NCBI RefSeq assembly: GCF_018069625.1
Contig: NZ_CP072941.1
Coordinates: 806,001 to 870,000 of the forward strand
Reading direction: 5' to 3'
Length of the DNA stretch: 64,000 nt
Source: Streptomyces yatensis
Lineage (GTDB): Bacteria; Actinomycetota; Actinomycetes; Streptomycetales; Streptomycetaceae
The notes under the pieces were generated by a model. That model was given only the letters and a program-made list of their open reading frames with translations. It was not told where the DNA came from and did no database searches. Below, in pieces: positions 18,229-25,677 of this stretch. Every line of letters starts with the position of its first letter. Position 1 is the first letter of the stretch. The position numbers and the translations under genes were made by a program.

Positions 18229-18743
18229 CTCCCTCGGCTCAGGCGCGGCAAGGCGCTCGCGGCGGCGTCCTGCAGGACCTTCGTCAGCCCCTCGTGCGCG
18301 ATCTCCAGCGACTCGATGGCGATCGCGTTCTGCTCCGCGTGCAAGTCCGGGCCGGTCCACTTGGCGGCGAGCCCGCCGTGGAAGGCCCACGCCGCGCCGG
18401 GCACCCCGTCCGGGCCGAGTACGAGCACCGCGCCGTCGCGGCGGGCGCCCAGCGAGTCGGCGAGCCCGGCCTGGTACCAGGACCACAGCCCCGGGTCGCG
18501 CACCACGCCGCGCTTGAGCGTGATGCGGTTCCATGAGTGGCGCAGCGGCAGTTGGTGGACCGAGTCGTTGCGGCCGCCCTCCGCGTAGCTCGTCACCTCC
18601 AGCTGTGCGCCGAGCCCGGTGACCTCCTGGAACGCGCCGGAGGCGGCCAGGGGCAGCAGCAGCGCCTGCGCGGCCGGCAGATACGCGTCGCCGGGGTCGA
18701 GGGTGACCAGGAAGCGGTATTTCGGCAGCGGATCCAGGCTCAT
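18225..18743 (-). CDS. Second tube protein (gp19 family, Pvc5-like tube initiator candidate)
   Basis: 172 aa. The T4 gp19-type pattern is clear: YRFLVTLDP near the start, GAFQEVTGLGAQLEVTSYAEGG, LRHSWNRITLKRGVV, LWSWYQAGL and a closing strand set (AWAFHGGLAAKWTGPDLHAEQNAIAIESLEIAHEGL). It is more divergent and longer than the main tube protein. Position after the second sheath and before the small Pvc6-like gene suggests the tube-initiator role of Pvc5. Overlaps both neighbours by 4 bases. Confidence 0.88.
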   Translation of the reverse strand: MSLDPLPKYRFLVTLDPGDAYLPAAQALLLPLAASGAFQEVTGLGAQLEVTSYAEGGRNDSVHQLPLRHSWNRITLKRGVVRDPGLWSWYQAGLADSLGARRDGAVLVLGPDGVPGAAWAFHGGLAAKWTGPDLHAEQNAIAIESLEIAHEGLTKVLQDAAASALPRLSRGR

Positions 18744-20233
18744 GCCTCGATCACCTCCAGACCTCGGTCCTGGCCGAGTACGAGACGCAGCCGGATGAAC
18801 TCCATGGGGACGGCCGGGGCGACCTCGATCTCACAGACCAGCTGCCCCGGGTCCTGCTCGGGCGGGTTGTTCGTGTCGTCGCACACCACCCGGAACGCCT
18901 GCTCGGGCCGGGCGCCGGCGAGCGCCCCGGCCCGGTGGGCCGAGAGGAGCACGGAGGTCAGCGCGCGCACCAACGTCAGCCGCAGCTCGGCCGAGTTGAC
19001 GTCGAACACCAGCGGGCTCGCCGCCCGCCGGATCGCGCGCACCAGCAGGTGCACCAGCCGGCGGTGGGCGATGTAGCGGGTGTTCGGGTCGGTGGACAGG
19101 GTGCGCCCGCCCCACACCACCAGTCCCCGCCCGCGGGTGCAGCGGATCAGGTCGAGACCCGCGTCGAAGAGCCGGACCTGCTGCGGCTCGGGGTATTCGG
19201 CGGCGAGGTCGACCGCCTCCAGGATCACGGCGCCCGCGGGGGTGTGGTGTGCCCCGCGCTCGCCGTCGAGGCGGGCGATGACGCCCAGGACGTGCCCGGA
19301 CGCCGGGACGGTGCGCATGTCCTGCCCGTCGGGGGTGCGCAGCGGCGGGTGGTAGACGGCGGCGCAGCCGAGCAGCCCGCTGTCGCCGGTGGCCGCGAGA
19401 GCGCCCACCCAGTCGACCGCCTGGTCCACGGAGGACAGCCGGGGCGGCACGTCCAGTACGGCGAGGCGGTCGTGCAACGGCTGTACGCTCCGCAGCAGTT
19501 CGAGCACCACGTCGGTGTGCGCGGCCCCGGACAGGTCCGTGCCCAGGTCGGGCAGTGCCACCAGCGCCGGTTCGGGCAGTTCGGCCTGTACGGCCACGGC
19601 GTCCGTGTACGCGTCGCGGGTGGGCGCGGCGTCGGCGCCGCCCGCGAGCGTCAGGTCCCAGGACATCGAGATCGGGCCGGGCCGCCCGGGTGGCGGTGAC
19701 GGCCCGTCCGGGACCAGCCGGATGTAGCGGGACGCGATCAGCCGGTCGGCCAGGGCGGCCGGCGGCAGTCCGGGGAAGGTCTCGGGCGGCTCGCCGGGCA
19801 TCATGACCCGTACGCCCACGGTGGGCGGTCCGGCGACGGTGCTGGCCTGGTAACGGATGGCGACGCGCCCGCCGTTGGCCCAGGCGCCCGGGCTGGTGGC
19901 GATCACCTGGTAGCGCGTGGTGTCCCAGCCGCTCAGCGACCCGACCGCCCACCCGGTACGGGCCGTGGTGGCCGGTCCGGACACCCGGAGCACCCAGGCG
20001 GTGCGGCCGCCGTTCTCGAAGAAGCCGCGCAGTGCGTACGGGGTGGCGAAGGCGCCCTCCGGCGGCCCGAAGGTGGCCACCACGTCGTTCCAGCTCTCCA
20101 CGCGGACCGGAGTGGCGACCGGGCCGCGGCGGAGCCGGCCCAGGAACGCCGCCACATCGGTGCGCAGCGGCTCCGTGCCGGAGTCGCGTGGCGCGAACGC
20201 GAGGGATACGCCGGGGAGCGCTTCGCCTGCCAT
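18740..20233 (-). CDS. Second sheath protein
   Basis: 497 aa. The phage sheath family pattern is present at both ends: an N-terminal segment with FGPPEGAFATPYALRGFFENGGRTAWVLRV, and a C-terminal segment with GARPEQAFRVVCDDTNNPPEQDPGQLVCEIEVAPAVPMEFIRLRL, the strand that interlocks sheath subunits. The N-terminal YxxPGVY-type motif of the main sheath is replaced by ALPGVSLAF. It probably forms a specialised ring near the baseplate or cap, as additional sheath proteins do in Afp/PVC. The start ATG lies 1 base after the main tube gene stop; an upstream frame extension is spurious. Confidence 0.88.
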   Translation of the reverse strand: MAGEALPGVSLAFAPRDSGTEPLRTDVAAFLGRLRRGPVATPVRVESWNDVVATFGPPEGAFATPYALRGFFENGGRTAWVLRVSGPATTARTGWAVGSLSGWDTTRYQVIATSPGAWANGGRVAIRYQASTVAGPPTVGVRVMMPGEPPETFPGLPPAALADRLIASRYIRLVPDGPSPPPGRPGPISMSWDLTLAGGADAAPTRDAYTDAVAVQAELPEPALVALPDLGTDLSGAAHTDVVLELLRSVQPLHDRLAVLDVPPRLSSVDQAVDWVGALAATGDSGLLGCAAVYHPPLRTPDGQDMRTVPASGHVLGVIARLDGERGAHHTPAGAVILEAVDLAAEYPEPQQVRLFDAGLDLIRCTRGRGLVVWGGRTLSTDPNTRYIAHRRLVHLLVRAIRRAASPLVFDVNSAELRLTLVRALTSVLLSAHRAGALAGARPEQAFRVVCDDTNNPPEQDPGQLVCEIEVAPAVPMEFIRLRLVLGQDRGLEVIEA

Positions 20234-20234
20234 G

Positions 20235-20690
20235 TCAGACTTCGATCTCCAGCTTCTCGACCGCCAGGACGAGCGTCTCCATGGCGATCTCGTTCTTGGT
20301 GGCGCTGAGCGTCGGGCCGGTGTACTTGGTGGGCCAGCCACGGTCGAAGTTCCAGCGCATCACGTCGTTGCGGTTCTCGTCGCACAGCACGATCGAGCCG
20401 TGGGTGCGCTTCACCGTGCCGTTGAGCGCGTCGGCCACCCACTTCCAGAAGGCGGCGTGGCCGGTGATGCCGCGCTTGAAGGTGAGGTTGGTGAACTTCT
20501 TCAGTCCCGGGATCTTGCGGACGGTGATGTCCTCGCTCCCGTTGCGGTACTCGATCGGCGGGATCTCCAGCTCCAGCCCGCTCGCCTCGGTGAAGGACCC
20601 GCTCACCGCGAGCCCGTCGTCGCTGACGTTGAACACGAAGATCTTGAAGTTATAGGACGCGTATGGATCGTCCCTGGTCACAGGCGGCAT
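20235..20690 (-). CDS. Main inner tube protein (gp19 family)
   Basis: 151 aa, the standard length for eCIS tube subunits. Motifs include YNFKIFVFNVSDDGLAVSGSFTEASGLELE, IEYRNGSEDITVRKIPGLKKFTNLTFKRGIT and FWKWVADAL, ending in the conserved NEIAMETLVLAVEKLEIE. This subunit polymerises into the inner tube that is pushed out on contraction. It lies 20 bases downstream of the main sheath gene, so tube and sheath are made together. Confidence 0.95.
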   Translation of the reverse strand: MPPVTRDDPYASYNFKIFVFNVSDDGLAVSGSFTEASGLELEIPPIEYRNGSEDITVRKIPGLKKFTNLTFKRGITGHAAFWKWVADALNGTVKRTHGSIVLCDENRNDVMRWNFDRGWPTKYTGPTLSATKNEIAMETLVLAVEKLEIEV

Positions 20691-20710
20691 GGTGGACTCT
20701 CCTCGGGCAC

Positions 20711-22975
20711 TCAGGCGAGTTGGGTCTCGCGGGTCTTCTGCTGGATCCGGAAGATCACGAACTCCGCCGGGAAGACCGGCGCGACGCCGATGGCGCAGAT
20801 CAGACGGCCGCCCGCGAGGTCGTCCTCGGTCATCGTGGTGCGGTCACAGGCGACGAAGAACGCCTCGTCGGCGGTGGTGCCGGCGAGTGCGCCGCCGCGC
20901 CAGACCGTGGTGAGGAAGTTCGTGACCGTCTGGCGGACCGAGGACCACAGCGCCTCGTCGTTCGGCTCGAACACCACCCACTGGGTGCCCTCTTCGATCG
21001 ACTCCTCCAGGTAGAGGAAGAGCCGCCGGACGTTGACGTACTTCCACGAGCTGTCCGAGGAGAGCGTGCGCGCGCCCCAGACCCGGTGGCCGAGCCCGGG
21101 GAAGAACCGCAGCGCGTTGATGCCCTTGGGGTTGAGCACGTCCTGATGACGCTTGGTGATGTCCTGGGCGATGCCGTCGGTCGGCCGGATGCCCCGGATG
21201 ACCGCGTTGGCGGGCGCCTTGTGCACCCCCCGCTCCACATCCACGCGGGCGTAGATCCCGGCCATATGGCCCGAGGGCGGCACCTCGACATCGCGGCCCG
21301 CCGACAGGTCGCGGGTGACCAGCCACGGGTGGTAGAGCGCGGCGTACTTGGTGTCGAAGCGCTCGCGGAACGCCTGGACGCCCTCGAGATCCAGGCCGTC
21401 CTGCGGATCGAGGATCGCGAACCGGTCCCTGAGCAGTTCGCAGTGGGTGACCAGGGCCGATTCGACCGTCCCCGACCACATGCCCGGCACCGCGCAGACC
21501 GCGATCTCGTCGATGTCCTCCAGTGCGGTGATCCCGGTCCGCTTGCCGCTGCCGCCGTCCTCGCCGACGAAGTCGGCCACGCTCAGGCTCCCGTAGGCGT
21601 CGTCCCCGCCTCCCAGCGTCAGCCAGGAGCCGACCGCGGGCAGGGGGAACTTCGTCGGGTCGGTTGACAGGCCGCCCAGCGCCGTCGCCCGCACCAGCCG
21701 GGAGCGGACGGCCAGGGTGGTCACCAGGTTCGCCGCGGTGTCGCCGGTGAGCCGGAGGTTGCGGTGCGTCTCCGTCTCCACGGTCCCGGACGGATCGGTG
21801 AACCGGGCGTCGACCTGCGCCTCGACCAGCTGCAGCCGGTCGGTTTCGAACAGCGTCCCGGGCACGTTCCCATCCAGGGTGACGACGTCCGCGGCGATCG
21901 ACTCGACGGTGCGGATGGTCAGATGGGTGCCGTCGTCGAGCTGGACGACGGCACCCTCGTACAGCCGGCTCGCTCCGCCGATCCGCAGCGTGGGCCCCGC
22001 CGAGGTGGTGCCCCGGCGCACGCGGCGCACCACCAGCCCGCTCCGCCACGCCTCATGTGCGGTGCCGGACGGCAGGGTCAGCGTGACCTTCCCGTCCGCC
22101 GGCTGGCTCAGCTGGACCTTGAACCGGCCGGAGCCGATCTGCACCCAGATGTCGGGCGGCAGTTCGTCGGGGTCGAGCCCGGTCACCGCGGCGACCTCGA
22201 CCGTCTCGCTGTCCGCGGCGGCGTCCGCGGCCAGCCGCGTGACGAACAGCGCGCCCTCCTGCGGATCCGGCAGCACCGGCAGCGCGGCCGAGGCCATCGG
22301 CTGGATCCGCACCTGCACCGCGTCGCCCCATGAGCCGGGGCTGACGGCGGCGAACTCCAGTGTCTCCTCCGCGTTGCGCGTCCCGATCTGCACGTAGTCG
22401 CCGCGGCCCGCCCTGACCTCCGCGGGCAGCGCGGCGTCCAGCTCGATCCGGCGGGTGGCGGCGTCGTAGGCGGCGACACCGGCGCTGTGGATCGACTGCT
22501 GATCGTCGCCGCGGAAGAGCTGGATCTGCTGCCCCACGCCGGAGAACCCGATCAGGTGGCCGAGCTCCAGGCGGGTCGCGCCCTTGGCGGCATCGCCGGC
22601 GACCGGGCTGACCAGGCCGTGGCCCAGCACGCCCGAGGACGGGCTCGCCTGCCTGCCGGCGACCCGCTTGATGTACAGCCGCTGGCCGCCGTTGTCGAAG
22701 AAGCCCTTGACCGCCAGCGGGAACAGCCACCAACGGCCGCCTTCCGCCGGGTCGTTCGCCCAGGTGTCCCGGATCAGCGGGTCCGGCTCACGGAGAAATC
22801 CGCCGAAGGTGTTCTGGAACTCCAGGAAGTTGGTGACCAGCTTGGGCTTGCCGGTGTAGGGACCGCGCACGGTGACCCCGGCCATGCCCGCCGTGCTGGT
22901 GCTCACCCCCGCGATCGGCCGTGGGCCCGCATCGATCTCCTCGATGTAGACCCCGGGGCTCAGATACTCCGCCAT
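20711..22975 (-). CDS. Main contractile sheath protein, enlarged
   Basis: 754 aa, well above the 350-500 aa of many sheath subunits. It begins with the canonical YLSPGVYIEEID and has FFDNGGQRLYIKRV near residue 100. The C-terminal 230 residues are typical (DGLDLEGVQAFRERFD, GIYARVDVERGVHKAPANAVIRGI, FFPGLGHRVWGARTLSSDSSWKYVNVRRLFLYLEESI, and the interlocking LICAIGVAPVFPAEFVIFRIQQ). The extra mass lies between residues about 120 and 460 and is beta-rich with repeated short segments, presumably exposed outside the sheath. Confidence 0.95.
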   Translation of the reverse strand: MAEYLSPGVYIEEIDAGPRPIAGVSTSTAGMAGVTVRGPYTGKPKLVTNFLEFQNTFGGFLREPDPLIRDTWANDPAEGGRWWLFPLAVKGFFDNGGQRLYIKRVAGRQASPSSGVLGHGLVSPVAGDAAKGATRLELGHLIGFSGVGQQIQLFRGDDQQSIHSAGVAAYDAATRRIELDAALPAEVRAGRGDYVQIGTRNAEETLEFAAVSPGSWGDAVQVRIQPMASAALPVLPDPQEGALFVTRLAADAAADSETVEVAAVTGLDPDELPPDIWVQIGSGRFKVQLSQPADGKVTLTLPSGTAHEAWRSGLVVRRVRRGTTSAGPTLRIGGASRLYEGAVVQLDDGTHLTIRTVESIAADVVTLDGNVPGTLFETDRLQLVEAQVDARFTDPSGTVETETHRNLRLTGDTAANLVTTLAVRSRLVRATALGGLSTDPTKFPLPAVGSWLTLGGGDDAYGSLSVADFVGEDGGSGKRTGITALEDIDEIAVCAVPGMWSGTVESALVTHCELLRDRFAILDPQDGLDLEGVQAFRERFDTKYAALYHPWLVTRDLSAGRDVEVPPSGHMAGIYARVDVERGVHKAPANAVIRGIRPTDGIAQDITKRHQDVLNPKGINALRFFPGLGHRVWGARTLSSDSSWKYVNVRRLFLYLEESIEEGTQWVVFEPNDEALWSSVRQTVTNFLTTVWRGGALAGTTADEAFFVACDRTTMTEDDLAGGRLICAIGVAPVFPAEFVIFRIQQKTRETQLA

Positions 22976-22985
22976 GGACGGCTCC

Positions 22986-23711
22986 TTAACTCTCGCGGAT
23001 CTCTATGACGTGCCGGCGCTCGATGTCCTGGGGCAGCCGCACGACCAGCGATCCGGTCCGGCCCGGCCGCTCGGTGGCCTGCAGGCGGAATGTCTCCTCG
23101 ACGGCGTGCTCATCGGCCTTCTCGCCCTCCCACCGCAGGGCCAGCCGGAAGGCGCCCGCGGCGTCGGTCAGGGTGCGCTCGTGCCATGGCGTCAGGTCCC
23201 GGCCGGTCCGTCCCGTGGCCTCGACCAGCGCGCCCGCGATGGGCGATCGGGTGGCCGCGTCGACCACGGCGCCGTGCACCGTGCGCAGACCCGGCGGGTA
23301 GGGGAAGGAGACGCTCGGCAGCAGCCGGACCAGCCGTGGCTCGGTCACTGCGGGCGGCGGGTGGGCGTCGTCATACGGGTGCACCAGGAACTCGACGCCC
23401 ACCAGGGCGGCCGAGAACGGTTGGCCGTCGGCCGGGTACAACGGCTGGTAGCCGGCGGCCGCGAAGCGGGCCCGGTGGCGCCGTGGCCGGGCCGCCCACG
23501 GCTCGGCGCACCGGCCGAGACCCGGATAGGCGAAGGCGGCGCTGGGGGTGCGCACCGCCAGGTCGTCCAGCGGCAGCCAGTCGCCGTCCTCGTAGCGGTC
23601 CAGCTGGACCGTCACCCCGGCGCCGCGCACCCGCCGGGCGTAGTCGTCGAAGGGGATGAACCAGACCGGGCTGTGGAGGGTCGACCGCTCCAGCGGTACG
23701 AAGCGGCTCAT
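22986..23711 (-). CDS. eCIS-associated protein with carboxypeptidase-regulatory-like domain
   Basis: 241 aa. The C-terminal 95 residues read as a carboxypeptidase regulatory-like beta-sandwich (TVHGAVVDAATRSPIAGALVEATG, DAAGAFRLALRW). The N-terminal half has short aromatic-rich strands (SPVWFIPFDDYARRV) and no recognised domain. No signal peptide. It lies between the cap gene (4-base overlap) and the main sheath. A surface decoration, cap-associated or attachment role is an inference from the domain type and position. Confidence 0.75.
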   Translation of the reverse strand: MSRFVPLERSTLHSPVWFIPFDDYARRVRGAGVTVQLDRYEDGDWLPLDDLAVRTPSAAFAYPGLGRCAEPWAARPRRHRARFAAAGYQPLYPADGQPFSAALVGVEFLVHPYDDAHPPPAVTEPRLVRLLPSVSFPYPPGLRTVHGAVVDAATRSPIAGALVEATGRTGRDLTPWHERTLTDAAGAFRLALRWEGEKADEHAVEETFRLQATERPGRTGSLVVRLPQDIERRHVIEIRES

Positions 23712-24286
23712 GGCATCGCCGTCCCGCTGATGACCCGGCTGTGCACCGGGCGGACCGGGGTCTCGATCGCGGAGTCCAGGTTGACGACGCGGACCTCGTA
23801 GTTCAGCGACAGCCGGTAGGGCTTCTGAATCGCGTACCAGACCCAGGACTTCTGGTCCAAGGTGAGCGGGGTGAGGCTGAGGTGCAGCGAGTCGGTGCTC
23901 GCCGCCAGGCTGCCGGACAGCTGGACGCCGTCCAGGATCGCGTCGTCGTAGAAGGTCTGCAGGGCCCGTCCGAGCATCCGGTGCTGGGTCGCCTGGTCGC
24001 CGCCCCAGGGGGTGACCAGATAGCGCAGCAGCAGGGCCATCGGCGGCTTGCGGGTGGTCGGTGGGTCGGGTGGCTGGGAGCGCACCGGCGGCCGGTTGCG
24101 CGATGTGGGGTCCTCGGCGATCTCGTAGAGGAAGACCGTGAGCTTCGGCGGCGGGGTCTGCACCGTCTCGGAGAGGTCGTTGAGTTCCGCGATCGGCGGT
24201 TCCACCTGGCTGAGCCCGCGCAGGGATTGGGTCAGGCTCTCCACGATGACCGTCGAGACATCGGCGATGACGCCGAAGTCCCCCAT
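23708..24286 (-). CDS. DUF4255 cap protein (Pvc16-like)
   Basis: 192 aa. The N-terminal pattern (VIADVSTVIVESLTQSLRGL, PPKLTVFLYEIAEDPTSRN, PMALLLRYLVTPWGGD followed by QHRMLGRALQTFYDD) is that of DUF4255, found in Pvc16/Afp16, which closes the distal end of tube and sheath. First gene of the operon. A purine-rich ribosome binding site (24293-24303 on the minus strand) precedes the ATG. The 178-base gap to the divergent 65-aa gene must hold the operon promoter, though I could not pick a convincing -35/-10 pair. Confidence 0.92.
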   Translation of the reverse strand: MGDFGVIADVSTVIVESLTQSLRGLSQVEPPIAELNDLSETVQTPPPKLTVFLYEIAEDPTSRNRPPVRSQPPDPPTTRKPPMALLLRYLVTPWGGDQATQHRMLGRALQTFYDDAILDGVQLSGSLAASTDSLHLSLTPLTLDQKSWVWYAIQKPYRLSLNYEVRVVNLDSAIETPVRPVHSRVISGTAMP

Positions 24287-24464
24287 GCGAATCCCCCCTC
24301 TCCGCGCTCGAAAGCGTGCTCCGAGAGAATGCCGGTCCCCGCGTGGCCGGACCGCGATGCGCTCATCACACGAGCGTCACCGGTCCGTTTTCGAGGCCGA
24401 CGAAGACGAATCCGGACACACACCGACAACGCCGAGGTGACAGGGGGAGGCATATCTTCTTTTC

Positions 24465-24662
24465 ATGGAAATCCCCTCAGAACGGACCGGTGTCCTGATC
24501 CTCCGGGTCTGGGTGGAAGGCGGCAGGCCGGACGGGTTCCGTGCTCGCATCGTGCGGACGGAGGACCGGCATCAGGCACCCCCCACCGCGGTGAGCGCGG
24601 TCGACGACGCGCTCACCGCCGTGCGCGCCTGGCTCGATCAGTTCATCGAGCCCGACAGGTGA
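24465..24662 (+). CDS. Small conserved-type protein, 65 aa
   Basis: Begins MEIPSERTGVLILRVWVEGG and has an alternating strand-helix pattern ending in VDDALTAVRAWLDQFIEPD. I know similar short proteins only as uncharacterised Streptomyces hypotheticals. A GGGGGAGG stretch lies at 24443-24450, rather far (14 bases) from the ATG, so the start is uncertain. It is divergent from the eCIS operon and 154 bases upstream of the BTAD regulator. Confidence 0.6.
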   Translation: MEIPSERTGVLILRVWVEGGRPDGFRARIVRTEDRHQAPPTAVSAVDDALTAVRAWLDQFIEPDR

Positions 24663-24664
24663 CG

Positions 24665-24679
24665 GTGCCGCGACGGCAC
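24665..24679 (+). terminator. Small hairpin after the 65-aa gene
   Basis: Six-base perfect arms (GTGCCG and CGGCAC) around a CGA loop directly after the stop codon. There is no U-run, which is usual for high-GC actinobacteria. Weak evidence for termination before the regulator gene. Confidence 0.35.
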
Positions 24680-24816
24680 GGTGATGCCTGGCCATATAGC
24701 GTCCTTTAGCGGGAAGGCCGGACACACGATCATGATCTGCTCGTAACATGGCTTTAGGGCATCCCGATGGGACGCATGGGATGGCTCGCTGAAGCCAATA
24801 TCGCCCCGGGGGGCTG

Positions 24817-25635
24817 ATGAGCGCAGAAGGCCATGTCATGACGTTGAGACTGCTCAAGAGTTTCGCGTTGTCGGTCGATCACAAACGCGTTCCGATATCC
24901 TCCAGCGCCCAGCGCCTCGTCGCGTTCCTCGCCCTGCAGAACATGCCACGGAGCCGCACCTATGTGGCCGGAACGCTGTGGCCGGACGTCACCGCGTCCC
25001 GTGCCAACGCCAATCTCCGATCGTCGCTATGGCGCGCCACGCGAACGGGGCATCAGGTCATCGACGCGTCCGCACAGGAACTGGCGATCTGCAAGCACAT
25101 CACCGTGGACATCCACGCGGCGGCGACGCGCGCACACCGGCTGCTCGACATGTCACGCCCGTGCGACGACATCCTCACCACCCAGATGCGGGAGGACCTG
25201 TCGGCCGACCTCTTACCCGAGTGGTCGGAGAACGAGTGGGTGCTGGTCGAGCAGGAGCAGTACCACGAGCTCCGGCTGTATGCCCTGGAGGCGATGACCG
25301 AGCGGCTGACGGCGGCGGGCCGCCATGGCGAGGCCGTGGCCGCGGGGCTGGCCGCCGTACGCGCGGAGCCGCTGCGGGAAAGCGCTCATCGCGTGCTCAT
25401 GAACGCGCATCTCGCCGCCGGCAACAGGGGCGCGGCACTGCGCCAGTACGAGCAATGCCGCCGCGTCCTGCTCGACGAGCTGGGTCTGGAGCCCTCCCCG
25501 ACGCTGAGAAACCTGGTGCCACCCGGGGGTGGCACCCCGGAGCCCCCGGCGCGCCGGATCGTCTCCCGCCCGGCGGGCGATGCCCCGGCGCAGGACACGG
25601 GCACCTCGGCCCCGGCGGGCACCGTGCCCGCGTAA
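24817..25635 (+). CDS. BTAD (SARP-like) transcriptional regulator
   Basis: 272 aa. Residues 8-100 form an OmpR-type winged-helix segment as in SARP proteins (TLRLLKSFALSVDHKRVPISSSAQRLVAFLALQ, then YVAGTLWPDV, RANANLRSSLWRA). Residues 105-235 are the bacterial transcriptional activation domain with its helical repeats (LLPEWSENEWVLVEQEQYHELRLYALEAM, PLRESAHRVLMNAHLAAGNRGAALRQYEQCRRVLLDELGLEPSP). The C-terminal 35 residues are Pro/Ala rich. No ATPase domain. Either the ATG at 24817 (GGGGGG just upstream) or at 24838 (AGAAGG 7 bases upstream) could be used. Placement next to the eCIS suggests control of that cluster; this is an inference. Confidence 0.85.
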   Translation: MSAEGHVMTLRLLKSFALSVDHKRVPISSSAQRLVAFLALQNMPRSRTYVAGTLWPDVTASRANANLRSSLWRATRTGHQVIDASAQELAICKHITVDIHAAATRAHRLLDMSRPCDDILTTQMREDLSADLLPEWSENEWVLVEQEQYHELRLYALEAMTERLTAAGRHGEAVAAGLAAVRAEPLRESAHRVLMNAHLAAGNRGAALRQYEQCRRVLLDELGLEPSPTLRNLVPPGGGTPEPPARRIVSRPAGDAPAQDTGTSAPAGTVPA

Positions 25636-25677
25636 CGGGCGCGGTGCGCGGACCAGCTGACGAGCGGACCAGCGGCC

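Larger units (their letters stand above)
42..24286 (-). other. Extracellular contractile injection system (eCIS) gene cluster
   Basis: Twenty co-oriented genes run without a convincing internal break. Order from the promoter side follows the PVC/Afp plan: cap (DUF4255), sheath, tube, sheath, tube, small protein, LysM protein, spike, gp25, two J-like baseplate proteins, tail protein I-like, peripheral proteins, tape measure, AAA+ ATPase. No capsid, portal, terminase, integrase, holin or lysin gene is present, so this is a headless injection particle and not a prophage. Eleven junctions fit 4-base ATGA or GTGA overlaps, if the GTG starts I infer are right; the longest gap is 112 bases (17922-18033). 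Whether the cluster extends left of position 1 cannot be seen. No obvious toxin payload gene is recognised inside it. Confidence 0.93.

Noticed and set aside
42..24286. Prophage
   Set aside because: Only tail-type functions are present. No integrase, terminase, portal, capsid, holin or lysin, and the gene order follows the eCIS plan with cap and AAA+ ATPase.
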